Shown: one piece after another, positions 34,008-44,254 of the stretch | Position numbering within the stretch: position 1 is the first letter of the stretch | Layout of the letters: every line of letters begins with the position of its first letter | Assembly (NCBI RefSeq): GCF_003253705.1 | Contig: NZ_QKYU01000020.1 | Coordinates: 1-64,000, forward strand | Direction of reading: 5' to 3' | Source: Humitalea rosea | GTDB lineage: Bacteria; Pseudomonadota; Alphaproteobacteria; Acetobacterales; Acetobacteraceae | DNA length: 64,000 nucleotides | Notes under the pieces: generated by a model | What the model saw: only the letters and a program-made list of their open reading frames with translations | The model's database searches: none | What the model was told of the DNA's origin: nothing | Translations under genes and position numbers: made by a program

Positions 34008-37000
34008 GTGAGCTCCACCACACCTCCATCCCTCAGAGACGTTGCGTGGCCGCGCTTTCTCCGGGCCCCGGACGGCCAGTTGGTTGCCCGGCTTTACGAG
34101 CCTGGCCTGCGCCGAGCGGTACGCTACGATCGCTGCTGCGCCTACTTCTCCTCCTCCGTCTTGGCGGCCGCGGCTTCCGGATTCGGCGCCTTCATCCAGC
34201 GCATTGTGGACGGCGTCATTACTCAGAAGCCCGCACTGCGCCTGCTGGTGAACGAGGAACTGGCTGAGCCCGATGTGCGAGCGCTGTTGGATGCCGGTGA
34301 CGACGCACCGCTGATCGGAGCCCTGCTCGCGCGGCTTGGCACGCCCGAGACCGCCCTCCAAAAGGGGCGGCTCGAGATGCTGGCTTGGCTGGCCCGCGAT
34401 GGCTGGCTGGAGATGAAGGTCGGCGTGATGCGTCATGCCGACGGCATCTTGCACGCGAAGTTTGGGCTGTTCGTGGACGCCGCCGACGAAGCGGTGATTT
34501 TCGCGGGCAGTGGCAACGAAAGTGCCAAGGGCATCCGGGGCAATTACGAAAAGCTCGAAATCAGCCGAAGCTGGGACGACCCGGAGCGTTACGCGCATTT
34601 CCGCGACGAGTTTGACCTGCTGTGGTCCGGTGAGGATCCGGCCGTCGTGGCGGTGTCGCTGCCCGACGCAGTGCGCGACGCGCTGATCAAGCTGGCGCCG
34701 GAAGCACCGCCCGTGGCGGAACCCGAAGATAATCTGCGTCGCCAGCGGGCAGCGATGCTGTGGGGTTATGCTGTCGAAGCACCCTACATGCCGGAGGGCG
34801 GCGCTGCGACCAGCGACGCCATGGCCCCCGTCACACTCTGGCCGCACCAGCGACATGTGGTGGCAGAGACGGCCGCCGCGTGGCCCGAGGGCCGCCTGCT
34901 CTGCGATGAGGTCGGCATGGGCAAGACAGTGGAGGCGATCCTTGCGCTGCGCCGGCTGCTCGCGGGCCGCGGCGTAAAGCGCGCGCTGCTCCTGCCGCCC
35001 GCCAACCTGCTCCCGCAGTGGCAGGGCGAACTGCGCGAGAAGGGGGGCCTGCGCGTGCCGCGGATGGAAGGCCCGAAGACGCTCGTCTGGCCAGACGGAA
35101 CAAAGCAGGTGGTCTCTGGCCTAGCCGAGGCGCTGGACCAGCCACTGCTGCTGCTGAGCCGCGAGACAGCCCGGTCCGAGGGCAACCTGCCGGCGCTGCT
35201 TGCTGCGCCTCCCTGGGACCTTGTGCTGCTGGACGAAGGCCACGCCGCCCGACGCGCCAGCCAGATCGAGGGCGAGTTCAACACGCCGACCCTGCTTCTC
35301 GGACTGCTGCGGCAGATGCAGATCACGGGCCAGGCGCGCAGCTTCATGATCCTGTCGGCGACGCCGATGCAGACGCATCCCTGGGAGCCTTGGGACCTGC
35401 TCCAGGTGCTGGGTGAAGGTGGGCTGTGGCTTTCAGGCTTCCACGTCGTGAAGCGGTTCTATGAGGCGCTGGCCAGCTTGGAACGCGGAGCCTTGCCGCG
35501 GAGCGAGGGCATCGCGCTGGCTCACATCCTGGCAGCGACGCCGCATTGTCCGCCGGCGCCGGGCGGCCTCGGATTGCCACCCCTTGATGATGCCGACGCC
35601 TTCGCGAAGGCGCTGCGGTTCCTGCCTCCGGTATCCCGCCAGGACGCTGTGCGCTGGCTGCGGACCTGCTCGCCACTCGCGAGGCGGATGCATCGCAATA
35701 CGCGGCGGACGCTGCGCAAGTACTTCGACATGGGCCTGCTGGACCGGCCGCCGCCGACCCGTGCCGTCACGGACGATCCGTTCGATTTTGAGACTGCGGA
35801 GGAGCGCGAGGTCTATGAGGCGGTGACGAGCTACATCGATCGCCGCTTCGACGAATTGGAGAATCAGAAGCCTGGCAAGGGCTTCGTGATGACGATCTAT
35901 CGTCGCCGTGCTGCCAGCTCTCCCGTGGCGCTACGTAAAAGCCTGGAACGGCGCGCGACGGGTCTGAAGGCGGTGATCGCGCAGCACGCACCGGACCCGA
36001 GCATTCTCGACCTGGAAGACGCCCAAGAGCTCGAGGACCTGCTGAATGTGAAGCTGACCTCAGCGTTGCCTGAGACGCCCGAGGAAGCGCGTGCAGAACT
36101 TGGGGAAGTCGAAGATCTGCTGGAACGGATTGCGGCGCTCGGCGCCCTGGATACCAAGCGCGACCGGCTGGTGGCCCGAACCAAGCAGCTCACCGGCGAC
36201 GGTCGCGCCGTGCTGATCTTCACTGGCTACTCTGACACCATGGCGTATCTCCGCGATGCCCTGGTCGGTGCCTTTGGCGCGTCGGTGGCGTCCTATTCCG
36301 GTGAGGGTGGTGCCCTGAGATCGAGGAACGGCTGGGTTTATGCCTCAAAGGAAGTGGTCACCAAGGCGCTCCGGGACGGCACGATCAAGGTTCTGGTCTG
36401 CACGGACGCGGCCAGTGAGGGGCTGAACCTTCAAGCCGCTGGCGCCTTGGTCAACTTCGACTTGCCATGGAACCCGTCGAAGGTCGAACAGCGCATCGGT
36501 CGCATCGACCGCATCGGACAGGAGCTTCCAGTCCTGCCCGTGGTTAATCTCTACCTGAAGCACAGCGTGGACGAGAGGGTGTACCGGGCGCTGGCGTCGC
36601 GCTGCGGCCTATTCGAGACCTTCGTGGGCCCGATGCAGCCGGTGCTCTCACAGGCGCTGCGGATGCTTATCGGCCGTGCCGAGGTTGATGAGGAAGCGCT
36701 GGCCCAAGCGGCGGACGAAATCCGGACTAATCCCACGCTGATGCAGGCATTTCCCGAGGATGAGCCGGTTCCCATGATTGCCGAGACTGGCCTCGTTTCA
36801 GCGAGCGATTCTGAAGCATTGCTCGCGGCTTTGCATGGAACGGGTGTGCGGGTGACGGCGGAGAGCAACGCCCTTCATCGGATCGGGGACGGTCCTCTCC
36901 GCCTGGTAACCCATCCATCTGCGATCACCGCCAGCCCGGAGGCCGCCTGCGTGGATGGGCTGGATCAGCGTCAACACGCATTGTGCCGGCAGCTACAGCA

Positions 37001-37562
37001 GCCGGGTGAGCGGCTGCCACTGCTGCTGGTCGCGGCTGAGGCGGCTGCCTTTCGGGTCACGCTCTGCGCGTGGTTAGGTGGCGAAGGAATGCGGAAGGTC
37101 AGATCGTTCGCGGACCTCAAGGCTTTCGTGGCGTCCTGGGATGGCAAGGAGGCCCCAACAGGAGCCTGGCAGGCCGCGCGAGCGGAGCTGCGCCTCGCTG
37201 CGCAGAGCAAGGTCGCGGATATGGCCAACCGGTCCGCGACCGCGGCTGCATCGAAAGCCGCAGCCCAAAATGAAGCTGCACGGCTCCGGTTGGTCGACGA
37301 GCTCGGCCGGCTCCTGATCTGCTTTGAGCCGGATATCGATGATCTGAATGGGAAATTTCATCGACTAGCGACCGACCAGACGCCCACCGCTCATCGGCTC
37401 CAGAATGTATTTGGGCGGCTTGGAGGCTACCCGGATTGGGAAGGCCACCACATCGCCGACCTCCGCGAGTTTCGAGCGAACCTCGGTCCGAGCCAGGTCA
37501 AGACTCGGCTCACTGGCCGGGAGTTGGATGCTGCGTTGGCAGATCCGCGGTGGGGGAGCTGA
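34008..37562 (+). CDS. PLD/SNF2 helicase of the defence system
   Basis: A GTG at 34008, after GGGAG, gives 1184 residues. Residues about 20-210 are a phospholipase D-like domain with HAKFGLF (His149, Lys151) and GSGNES, a single HKD-type motif that would need a dimer to act. The SNF2 helicase follows: DEVGMGKT near 300, DEGH near 409, SATP, and a C-terminal RecA-like part with EGLNLQAAG and RIGRIDRIGQ near 800-835. PLD-SNF2 fusions are the usual third member of DUF499-DUF1156 systems. The enzyme probably translocates along invading DNA and cuts it. It is the last gene of the operon. Confidence 0.88.
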   Translation: MSSTTPPSLRDVAWPRFLRAPDGQLVARLYEPGLRRAVRYDRCCAYFSSSVLAAAASGFGAFIQRIVDGVITQKPALRLLVNEELAEPDVRALLDAGDDAPLIGALLARLGTPETALQKGRLEMLAWLARDGWLEMKVGVMRHADGILHAKFGLFVDAADEAVIFAGSGNESAKGIRGNYEKLEISRSWDDPERYAHFRDEFDLLWSGEDPAVVAVSLPDAVRDALIKLAPEAPPVAEPEDNLRRQRAAMLWGYAVEAPYMPEGGAATSDAMAPVTLWPHQRHVVAETAAAWPEGRLLCDEVGMGKTVEAILALRRLLAGRGVKRALLLPPANLLPQWQGELREKGGLRVPRMEGPKTLVWPDGTKQVVSGLAEALDQPLLLLSRETARSEGNLPALLAAPPWDLVLLDEGHAARRASQIEGEFNTPTLLLGLLRQMQITGQARSFMILSATPMQTHPWEPWDLLQVLGEGGLWLSGFHVVKRFYEALASLERGALPRSEGIALAHILAATPHCPPAPGGLGLPPLDDADAFAKALRFLPPVSRQDAVRWLRTCSPLARRMHRNTRRTLRKYFDMGLLDRPPPTRAVTDDPFDFETAEEREVYEAVTSYIDRRFDELENQKPGKGFVMTIYRRRAASSPVALRKSLERRATGLKAVIAQHAPDPSILDLEDAQELEDLLNVKLTSALPETPEEARAELGEVEDLLERIAALGALDTKRDRLVARTKQLTGDGRAVLIFTGYSDTMAYLRDALVGAFGASVASYSGEGGALRSRNGWVYASKEVVTKALRDGTIKVLVCTDAASEGLNLQAAGALVNFDLPWNPSKVEQRIGRIDRIGQELPVLPVVNLYLKHSVDERVYRALASRCGLFETFVGPMQPVLSQALRMLIGRAEVDEEALAQAADEIRTNPTLMQAFPEDEPVPMIAETGLVSASDSEALLAALHGTGVRVTAESNALHRIGDGPLRLVTHPSAITASPEAACVDGLDQRQHALCRQLQQPGERLPLLLVAAEAAAFRVTLCAWLGGEGMRKVRSFADLKAFVASWDGKEAPTGAWQAARAELRLAAQSKVADMANRSATAAASKAAAQNEAARLRLVDELGRLLICFEPDIDDLNGKFHRLATDQTPTAHRLQNVFGRLGGYPDWEGHHIADLREFRANLGPSQVKTRLTGRELDAALADPRWGS

Positions 37563-37989
<427 letters not shown>

Positions 37990-38176
37990 GGGGCGGCCCC
38001 TATAGAATCGAGCCGCCGCGGACGCAACGCCCTGTCTACGCGACGCTCGACCTCCGAGATTGACTCTGTCCCCGCCCGATCCTAGAAGCGCGCTCCGGTC
38101 ATGGGCTTTACGCCTTCGGCCGCCTTACCCCTTGGCCGTTCCGCGGCCCGAAGCACGAGAGTTCCTGGGCAGCGCC

Positions 38177-38491
38177 ATGACCTATGCAGTGATCCGCACC
38201 GGCGGCAAGCAGTACCGCGTGACGCCGAATGGCGTCGTGATGGTTGAGAAGCTCGAAGGCGAGCCCGGCTCCACGATCACCTTTCAGGACGTCCTGGCCG
38301 TCTCCGGCGAGACCGGCCTGACCATTGGCGCCCCCACCGTCGCCGGCGCCTCGGTGACCGCCACGGTGCTCGAGCAGAAGCGCGGCGAGAAGGTGATCAT
38401 CTTCAAGAAGCGCCGCCGCCAGAACAGCCGTCGTAAGAATGGCCATCGCCAGTACATCACCGTGCTGCGCATCACCGCCATCGCCGGTTAA
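38177..38491 (+). CDS. rplU: 50S ribosomal protein L21
   Basis: The 104-residue product ([20 protein letters not shown]...) matches L21 over its full length, including the C-terminal basic motif [18 protein letters not shown]21 binds 23S rRNA in the large subunit. The ATG at 38177 is the family start; a longer frame from 38060 adds sequence not found in L21. It is followed 17 bases later by rpmA. Confidence 0.97.
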   Translation: MTYAVIRTGGKQYRVTPNGVVMVEKLEGEPGSTITFQDVLAVSGETGLTIGAPTVAGASVTATVLEQKRGEKVIIFKKRRRQNSRRKNGHRQYITVLRITAIAG

Positions 38492-38508
38492 GCAGAAGGA
38501 CACCCCTC

Positions 38509-38778
38509 ATGGCACACAAGAAAGCCGGCGGTTCGTCCCGCAACGGCCGCGATTCGGAGAGCAAGCGCCTCGGCGTGAAGCTCTATGGCGGTCAGGCCGT
38601 GAAGGCCGGCAACATCATCGTGACGCAGCGCGGCACGAAGATGATGCCGGGCCGCAATGTCCTGGTCAGCCGCGACCACTCGATCCAGGCGGTCGCCGCT
38701 GGCGTCGTTGTGTTCGAGCGCAAGGCAAACAACCGCGTTCACATCTCTGTCGACCCGGTTCCGGTCGCCGCCGAGTAA
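38509..38778 (+). CDS. rpmA: 50S ribosomal protein L27
   Basis: The 89-residue product starts [20 protein letters not shown], the standard L27 N-terminus, which reaches towards the peptidyl transferase centre. [17 protein letters not shown] and the C-terminal beta region fit the family. It is co-transcribed with rplU and is followed by a hairpin. Confidence 0.97.
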   Translation: MAHKKAGGSSRNGRDSESKRLGVKLYGGQAVKAGNIIVTQRGTKMMPGRNVLVSRDHSIQAVAAGVVVFERKANNRVHISVDPVPVAAE

Positions 38779-38806
38779 TCAGCCTCCGCGCGACGGTTCC
38801 AGCGAC

Positions 38807-38832
38807 AACGGGGGCCACGCGGCCCCCGTTTT
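38807..38832 (+). terminator. rho-independent terminator or attenuator after rpmA
   Basis: A perfect 10-base stem (AACGGGGGCC / GGCCCCCGTT) with the loop ACGC is followed by a few T residues (38829-38832). It lies between rpmA and obgE, only 21 bases before the latter, so it may reduce rather than end transcription into obgE. Confidence 0.75.
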
Positions 38833-38853
38833 CATATCTGGTCCCCCATTCCG

Positions 38854-39858
38854 ATGAAGTTCCTCGACGAAGCCAAGATCTGGGTGAAGGCTGGCGACGG
38901 CGGCAATGGTGTCATTGCCTTCCGCCGGGAAAAATTCATCGAATACGGCGGGCCCGACGGCGGCAATGGCGGCCGCGGCGGCGATATCGTGATCACCGCC
39001 GTCGATGGGCTGAACACCCTGATCGACTACCGCTACGCCCAGCATTTCAAATCGCTCAAGGGCGGCAATGGCGCGGGCGACAACCGCACCGGTGCTGGCT
39101 CCGATGACGTCATCCTGAAGGTCCCCGCCGGCACCGTGGTGCTGGACGAGGATAAGGAAACCATCCTCGCCGACCTCACCGAGCCAGGGCAGTCGGTCGT
39201 GATCTGCCACGGCGGCGACGGCGGCCATGGCAATGCGCATTTCAAGACCAGTACCAACCGTTCGCCCCGCCGCGCCGATCCGGGCTACCCGGGCGAGGAA
39301 CGCTGGCTCTGGCTGCGGCTGAAACTGATCGCCGATGCGGGGCTGATCGGGCTGCCGAACGCCGGAAAATCCACCTTTCTGGCCGCCACCAGCGCGGCAC
39401 GGCCCAAGATCGCCGACTATCCCTTCACCACCCTGCATCCGCAACTCGGTGTCGTGCGGCTCTCGGATACCGAGGAATTCGTCCTCGCCGACATCCCCGG
39501 CCTGATCGAAGGCGCGCATGAAGGCGTCGGCCTCGGGACACGCTTCCTTGGCCATGTCGAACGCTGCGCAGTGCTGCTGCATCTGATCGATGGCACCCAG
39601 GCCGACCCGGCCGGCGCCTACTTCACTGTCCGGACCGAGCTGGAAGGCTATGGCGGTGGCCTCGCCGACAAGCCTGAGATCGTGGCGCTGAACAAGACCG
39701 ATGCCATGACGCCCCAGGCGCTGGCCTCGCGCAAAAAAGCGTTGGAGCGGGCCTGTGGCGGTCCGGTCGCGTTGATTTCAGGCGTATCGGGCGATGGCGT
39801 GCCGGCGGTGCTGCGGGCGCTGGCCGATCGAATCGCCGCAGACCGCGCCCAGAAATGA
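38854..39858 (+). CDS. obgE: GTPase Obg
   Basis: The 334-residue product has the glycine-rich Obg fold at 1-158 ([27 protein letters not shown]). The G domain follows with G1 [10 protein letters not shown]3 [13 protein letters not shown]4 NKTD and G5-like SGVSGDG. The C-terminal OCT domain of some family members is absent, as is common in alphaproteobacteria. Obg acts in large-subunit maturation and stress control. The order rplU-rpmA-obgE is conserved. Confidence 0.96.
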   Translation: MKFLDEAKIWVKAGDGGNGVIAFRREKFIEYGGPDGGNGGRGGDIVITAVDGLNTLIDYRYAQHFKSLKGGNGAGDNRTGAGSDDVILKVPAGTVVLDEDKETILADLTEPGQSVVICHGGDGGHGNAHFKTSTNRSPRRADPGYPGEERWLWLRLKLIADAGLIGLPNAGKSTFLAATSAARPKIADYPFTTLHPQLGVVRLSDTEEFVLADIPGLIEGAHEGVGLGTRFLGHVERCAVLLHLIDGTQADPAGAYFTVRTELEGYGGGLADKPEIVALNKTDAMTPQALASRKKALERACGGPVALISGVSGDGVPAVLRALADRIAADRAQK

Positions 39859-40970
39859 CACCCAGCCTCACCTCCGCTCGCCGCATCGTGGTCAAGATCG
39901 GCTCCGCGCTGATCGTCGATTCCGCGACCGCGACTCCGCGCGAGGCCTGGCTCACCACCATCGCCGCCGACATCTCCGCGCTGCGGGCAACGGGCGCCGA
40001 TGTGGTCGTGGTTTCCTCCGGCGCCATCGCCTTGGCCCGTCGTGCGCTCGGCCTCACCCGCCGCACCCTGCGGCTGGAGGAGAAGCAGGCCGCCGCCGCC
40101 GTGGGCCAGATCCGCCTCGCCGGCGCCTGGCAGATGGCACTGGCCGGCCACGGGCTGAACGCCGCCCAGCTGCTCCTGACCCTGGAGGACACCGAGGACC
40201 GCCGCCGCTACCTCAACGCGCGCGCGACGCTCGGCACCTTGCTGGACCTCGGCTGCATCCCGGTCATCAACGAGAATGACACGGTGGCGACCGCTGAAAT
40301 CCGCTTCGGCGACAACGACCGCCTGGCCGCGCGCGTGGCCGAGATGATCCAGGCTGATGTGCTGGTCCTGCTCTCGGACATCGACGGGCTCTACACCGCC
40401 GACCCGCGCCGTGATCCCGCAGCCCAACACCTCCCGCTGGTGGAGCATGTGACGGAAGAGATCATGGCCATGGGGGGCGAACCGCCGCCCGGCTATTCCT
40501 CGGGCGGCATGCGCACCAAGCTGATCGCCGCGCGAATCGCAACCGGTGCCGGATGCGCGATGGCCATCGCGCTCGGTGATCGCGCCCATCCGCTGGCGGC
40601 GCTGCGCGATGGCGCCCGCTGCACCTGGTTTGCCGCGGAGGGCGAAGGCCGCTCTGCCCGCAAACGCTGGATCGCTGGCAGCCTGTCCCCCTTGGGATCT
40701 CTCACCGTCGACGCCGGCGCAGTACGCGCCCTGGCCGCAGGGCGCAGCCTGCTGCCGGCCGGGGTGAAAGCTGTCGAGGGCCGCTTCCTGCGCGGCGACC
40801 CTGTCAGCATCCGCGATCCCGAAGGCCACGAATTGGCCCGCGGCCTCTCCGCCTATGATGCCGAGGACGCCGGCCGCATTGCCGGCCATCGGAGCGCCGA
40901 GATCGAGACCCTGCTGGGGTGGCGCGGCCGCGATGAGATCATCCATCGCGACGATCTGGTCGTACTTTAG
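39855..40970 (+). CDS. proB: glutamate 5-kinase
   Basis: The 371-residue product has the amino acid kinase domain at about 8-260 ([47 protein letters not shown]). A PUA domain follows at about 280-370. It phosphorylates glutamate, the first step of proline synthesis. It overlaps the obgE stop by ATGA and is followed by proA. Confidence 0.96.
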   Translation: MTPSLTSARRIVVKIGSALIVDSATATPREAWLTTIAADISALRATGADVVVVSSGAIALARRALGLTRRTLRLEEKQAAAAVGQIRLAGAWQMALAGHGLNAAQLLLTLEDTEDRRRYLNARATLGTLLDLGCIPVINENDTVATAEIRFGDNDRLAARVAEMIQADVLVLLSDIDGLYTADPRRDPAAQHLPLVEHVTEEIMAMGGEPPPGYSSGGMRTKLIAARIATGAGCAMAIALGDRAHPLAALRDGARCTWFAAEGEGRSARKRWIAGSLSPLGSLTVDAGAVRALAAGRSLLPAGVKAVEGRFLRGDPVSIRDPEGHELARGLSAYDAEDAGRIAGHRSAEIETLLGWRGRDEIIHRDDLVVL

Positions 40971-40979
40971 GAGCGAGCC

Positions 40980-42221
40980 ATGGACCAGATCACCGCCGCC
41001 GCCTCCGCCGCCCGCACGGCCGCCGTCACTTTGGCCCGTGCCGAACGCGTGACGAAGGACGCGGCGCTGACCGCCGCCGCAGCGGCGCTGCGTGCGGCCA
41101 AGCCTGAGCTGATGGCGGCCAACGCCGCCGATCTCGCCGCGGCCCCCGATCTCACGGCCGCCTTCCGCGACCGCCTGACCCTGACACCCTCCCGCATCGA
41201 GGCCATGGCGACCGGGCTCGACGACATTGCCGCCCTGCCCGACCCCGTCGGGCGGCTGCTATCGGAGTGGACCCGGCCGAATGGGCTGGTGATACGCCGT
41301 ATCGCCCAGCCCCTTGGCGTCATCGGCATGATCTTCGAGAGCCGTCCCAATGTCGCGGCCGACGCTGCCGCCCTTTGCCTCAAGGCCGGCAGCGCCATCA
41401 TCCTGCGTGGCGGCCGCGAGAGTTTTCGGAGTGTCGGCGCCATCCACACCTGCCTGTTGCAGGGCCTGGCCGAAGCCGGGCTGCCGGAAGCCTGCATCCA
41501 GATCGCGCCGGACACCGATCGGGCCTTCGTAGGCTCAATGCTGGCCGCATCGGGGCTGATCGACCTGATCATCCCGCGTGGTGGCAAGAGTCTGGTGAAC
41601 CGGGTCCTGGCCGAGGCGCGGGTGCCTGTCCTCGCCCATGCCGAGGGGCTCTGCCACACCTATGTCGATGGCGCCGCGGACCCGGCCATGGCGCGCAAGA
41701 TCCTGGCGGACGCCAAGATGCGCCGCCTCACCGTCTGCGGTGCAACCGAGACGCTGCTGATCGATGCGCGCGTCGCTCCCTTCCTGCTGCCGTTGCTGGT
41801 CGGCGATCTGGCGGCGTTGGGCTGCGATTTCCGCGCCGATGCGCGGGCGCGGGCGATCATCCCTGCCCTACCCGCGGCCACGGACGATGACTTCGCCACG
41901 GAATGGCTCGATGCCATCCTCAATATCGCAGTGGTGGATGGCGTTGCCGGGGCGCTCTCGCATATCCGCCGCTTCGGCAGCGAGCACACCGAAGCGATCG
42001 TGACGGAAGACGAGGCCGCGGCGACGGCCTTCCTGGACGGGTTGGACGCGGCCGTGGGCCTGTGGAATGCCAGCACGCAGTTTTGCGACGGCGGCGAATT
42101 CGGCTTCGGTGCCGAGATCGGCATTGCCACCGGCCGTCTCCATGCGCGCGGCCCGGTCGGTTTGGAGCAGCTCTGCACCTTCCGCTACCAGGTGGTCGGC
42201 ACGGGCCAGGTGCGCGGCTGA
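40980..42221 (+). CDS. proA: gamma-glutamyl phosphate reductase
   Basis: The 413-residue product has the aldehyde dehydrogenase fold with the ProA signature: [15 protein letters not shown], the glycine-rich [14 protein letters not shown] and the catalytic cysteine in [14 protein letters not shown]. It reduces glutamyl phosphate to glutamate semialdehyde. The ATG at 40980 follows TAGGAGCGAGCC, 9 bases after proB. Confidence 0.96.
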   Translation: MDQITAAASAARTAAVTLARAERVTKDAALTAAAAALRAAKPELMAANAADLAAAPDLTAAFRDRLTLTPSRIEAMATGLDDIAALPDPVGRLLSEWTRPNGLVIRRIAQPLGVIGMIFESRPNVAADAAALCLKAGSAIILRGGRESFRSVGAIHTCLLQGLAEAGLPEACIQIAPDTDRAFVGSMLAASGLIDLIIPRGGKSLVNRVLAEARVPVLAHAEGLCHTYVDGAADPAMARKILADAKMRRLTVCGATETLLIDARVAPFLLPLLVGDLAALGCDFRADARARAIIPALPAATDDDFATEWLDAILNIAVVDGVAGALSHIRRFGSEHTEAIVTEDEAAATAFLDGLDAAVGLWNASTQFCDGGEFGFGAEIGIATGRLHARGPVGLEQLCTFRYQVVGTGQVRG

Positions 42222-42225
42222 TCCA

Positions 42226-42726
42226 ATGGCCGACTCGCGGCCCCCTCTCGCCGATCCGCTGGCCCGGGCCGCCGCCGCCGGAACGGGCAGCGCGCCGACG
42301 ACCGGCTGGGCCGCGTTGGTTCCCGAACTCAGCGTGTCAGACCTCGACGCGAGCCTCGCCTTTTGGTGCGGCCCGCTCGGCTTCGCCGTCGCTTACGACC
42401 GGCCAGCCGCGCGCTTCGCCTATCTGGCGCGCGAGGGGCTGCAGGTGATGCTCTGCGAGCGCAATGGGCGGTGGGAGCCCGGCGACATGCAGGCGCCCTT
42501 CGGCCGTGGCATCAACCTGCAAATGACGGTTGAGGCCCTGGCACCGATCCTGGACGCCCTCGCTGCGGCGGGATGGCCGCTCTACGAAGGTCCAGCCGAA
42601 ACCTGGTATCGTGTCGGCCCCACCGAAGCCGGCCAGCGCGAATTCCTCGTCCAGGATCCCGACGGCTACCTCCTGCGCTTTGCCGAACGCCTCGAAACCC
42701 GTTCCTCCCTATTCGCGCTGCCATGA
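42226..42726 (+). CDS. VOC-family (glyoxalase/bleomycin resistance) protein
   Basis: The ATG at 42226 gives 166 residues. After a 25-residue tail comes the VOC fold: VPELSVSDLDASLAFWCGPLGF, AREGLQVMLCE, and FLVQDPDGYLLRF with the terminal Glu. Such proteins bind a metal and small ligands, and some give bleomycin resistance. The substrate is unknown. It starts 4 bases after proA. Confidence 0.85.
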   Translation: MADSRPPLADPLARAAAAGTGSAPTTGWAALVPELSVSDLDASLAFWCGPLGFAVAYDRPAARFAYLAREGLQVMLCERNGRWEPGDMQAPFGRGINLQMTVEALAPILDALAAAGWPLYEGPAETWYRVGPTEAGQREFLVQDPDGYLLRFAERLETRSSLFALP

Positions 42727-42768
42727 GCCTGGGCTAGAATCCCGGCAAAACACGCCGGGGAAACTCTG

Positions 42769-43626
42769 ATGCGCCGCCCGCTGTTTGCCGCCTGCCTCGC
42801 GCTGCTGCCGTTTGCGGCTGCGGCCGCCTGCCCCGACCCGGCGGCGGTCAACGCCCTGGCGCGCTCCATGCTGTCCCAGACCCCCGCCCGCAGCTACGGC
42901 CCTGGCATGAGCCTCGCCGATGGGCAATGCGCGCAGGACCGCCTTGCCACGATCCTCGGCCGAGAATGGGGGGGCGCCATCGGCTGGAAAGTCGGGCTGA
43001 CCAATGCCGCCGCCCAGGCGCAGTTTGGCGTGCCGCATCCCTTGGCCGGGCCGATCTATGCCGCGACGCTGGATCTCCGCTCTGGTGCGACGCTCCCAGC
43101 GCGCTTCGCATCTGTACCCGTGGTGGAAAGCGATTTGCTGGTCCGCATCCGTGATGCGGGCATCGCCACCGCCGGCCGCGATCCGGTCGCGATTCTGGCC
43201 CATCTGGATCAGGTCATTCCCTTCATCGAGCTTCCCGACCTCGTGCTTGCCCCTGGGGAGACGATGGATGCCGCGAATTTGCTGGCGATCGGCGTCGGCG
43301 CCCGCCGTGGAGTCGTTGGCGAGGCCATCGTCCCGGAAGCCACCGAGTCCTTTGCCGCCCGGCTGGGCACCATGCGGGTGCGCCTCGCGACCGACGACAA
43401 AATACTGGCCGAAGCGCCCGGCAGCGCCCTCCTCGGCCATCCGCTGAATGTCATCCCCTGGCTTGTCGAGGATTTGGCCAGGCGCGGCCTGTCCTTACGG
43501 GCCGGGGATTTCGTCTCACTCGGCGGCTTCTCGCCCGCCGTGCGGGCCGAGGCCGGGCAGCGCTATACCGCGACCTACACCGGGCTGCTCGCGACCCCCG
43601 TCACCGTTGCGGTCACGCTCCGCTGA
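42769..43626 (+). CDS. exported 2-keto-4-pentenoate hydratase-like protein
   Basis: The 285-residue product begins MRRPLFAACLALLPFAAAAAC, a signal peptide whose cleavage near residue 20 could be of type I or, less likely, lipoprotein type. The rest has the fumarylacetoacetase/hydratase fold: AIGWKVGLTNAAAQ, GPIYAATL, VVESDLLVRI, IPFIELPDL and LGHPLN, as in MhpD-type hydratases. Those are cytoplasmic enzymes of aromatic degradation. An exported form without a nearby pathway is unusual, so the role is unclear. Confidence 0.75.
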   Translation: MRRPLFAACLALLPFAAAAACPDPAAVNALARSMLSQTPARSYGPGMSLADGQCAQDRLATILGREWGGAIGWKVGLTNAAAQAQFGVPHPLAGPIYAATLDLRSGATLPARFASVPVVESDLLVRIRDAGIATAGRDPVAILAHLDQVIPFIELPDLVLAPGETMDAANLLAIGVGARRGVVGEAIVPEATESFAARLGTMRVRLATDDKILAEAPGSALLGHPLNVIPWLVEDLARRGLSLRAGDFVSLGGFSPAVRAEAGQRYTATYTGLLATPVTVAVTLR

Positions 43627-43636
43627 TGCATCCGGG

Positions 43637-44254
43637 GTGAGCACGCCGGGGCGGTTCGGCGATGGGCGGCGGGCGCGGATCGGACTTCTGGGCGGTTCGT
43701 TCAACCCGGCCCATGCCGGGCATCTGCATGTGGCAAAGGTCGCCCTGCGCGCCTTGCGGCTGGATGAGGTCTGGTTGCTGGTTTCTCCCGGCAACCCGCT
43801 GAAGCCCGCGGCAGGCATGGCGCCACTGGCCAAGCGGCTGGCCTCGGCGCAGGGCATTGCCGATGGGCGGCGGGTCATCGCCACGGCGATCGAGGCAAGC
43901 CTCGGCACGCGCTACAGCGCGGACACAATGGAGAAACTGGCGCTTCGCTTCCCGCATGCCAGCTTCGCCTTCATCATCGGTGCCGATAACCTGCTGCAAT
44001 TGCCGCGCTGGCGGCGGTGGCGGACCATGACCCGCACGACGCCCCTCGCGGTCCTGCCACGCCCCGGCTTCACCCGCTCAGCCTTGCATGGCGCCGCGGC
44101 GCATGTTCTGTCATCGTACCGTCGCAAGCCGGGCGCGTTGTGGCCCTGGGCGGGTCATGCGCCTTGGTGCGTGGTGCCTGCGCGGGAGCACCCGGCCTCG
44201 GCCAGCGCGATTCGGGCGGCCCTCGCCCCATCGAACCTCAGGGCAGTGCCATGA
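43637..44254 (+). CDS. nadD: nicotinate-nucleotide adenylyltransferase
   Basis: A GTG at 43637 gives 205 residues. The nucleotidyl transferase motif GGSFNPAHAGHLHVA is near 20-34, then LVSPGNPLK and FIIGADNLLQLPRW, and a C-terminal SASAIR close to the ISSTxIR motif. It makes deamido-NAD for NAD synthesis. In alphaproteobacteria nadD commonly lies between proA and rsfS, as here. Confidence 0.93.
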   Translation: MSTPGRFGDGRRARIGLLGGSFNPAHAGHLHVAKVALRALRLDEVWLLVSPGNPLKPAAGMAPLAKRLASAQGIADGRRVIATAIEASLGTRYSADTMEKLALRFPHASFAFIIGADNLLQLPRWRRWRTMTRTTPLAVLPRPGFTRSALHGAAAHVLSSYRRKPGALWPWAGHAPWCVVPAREHPASASAIRAALAPSNLRAVP

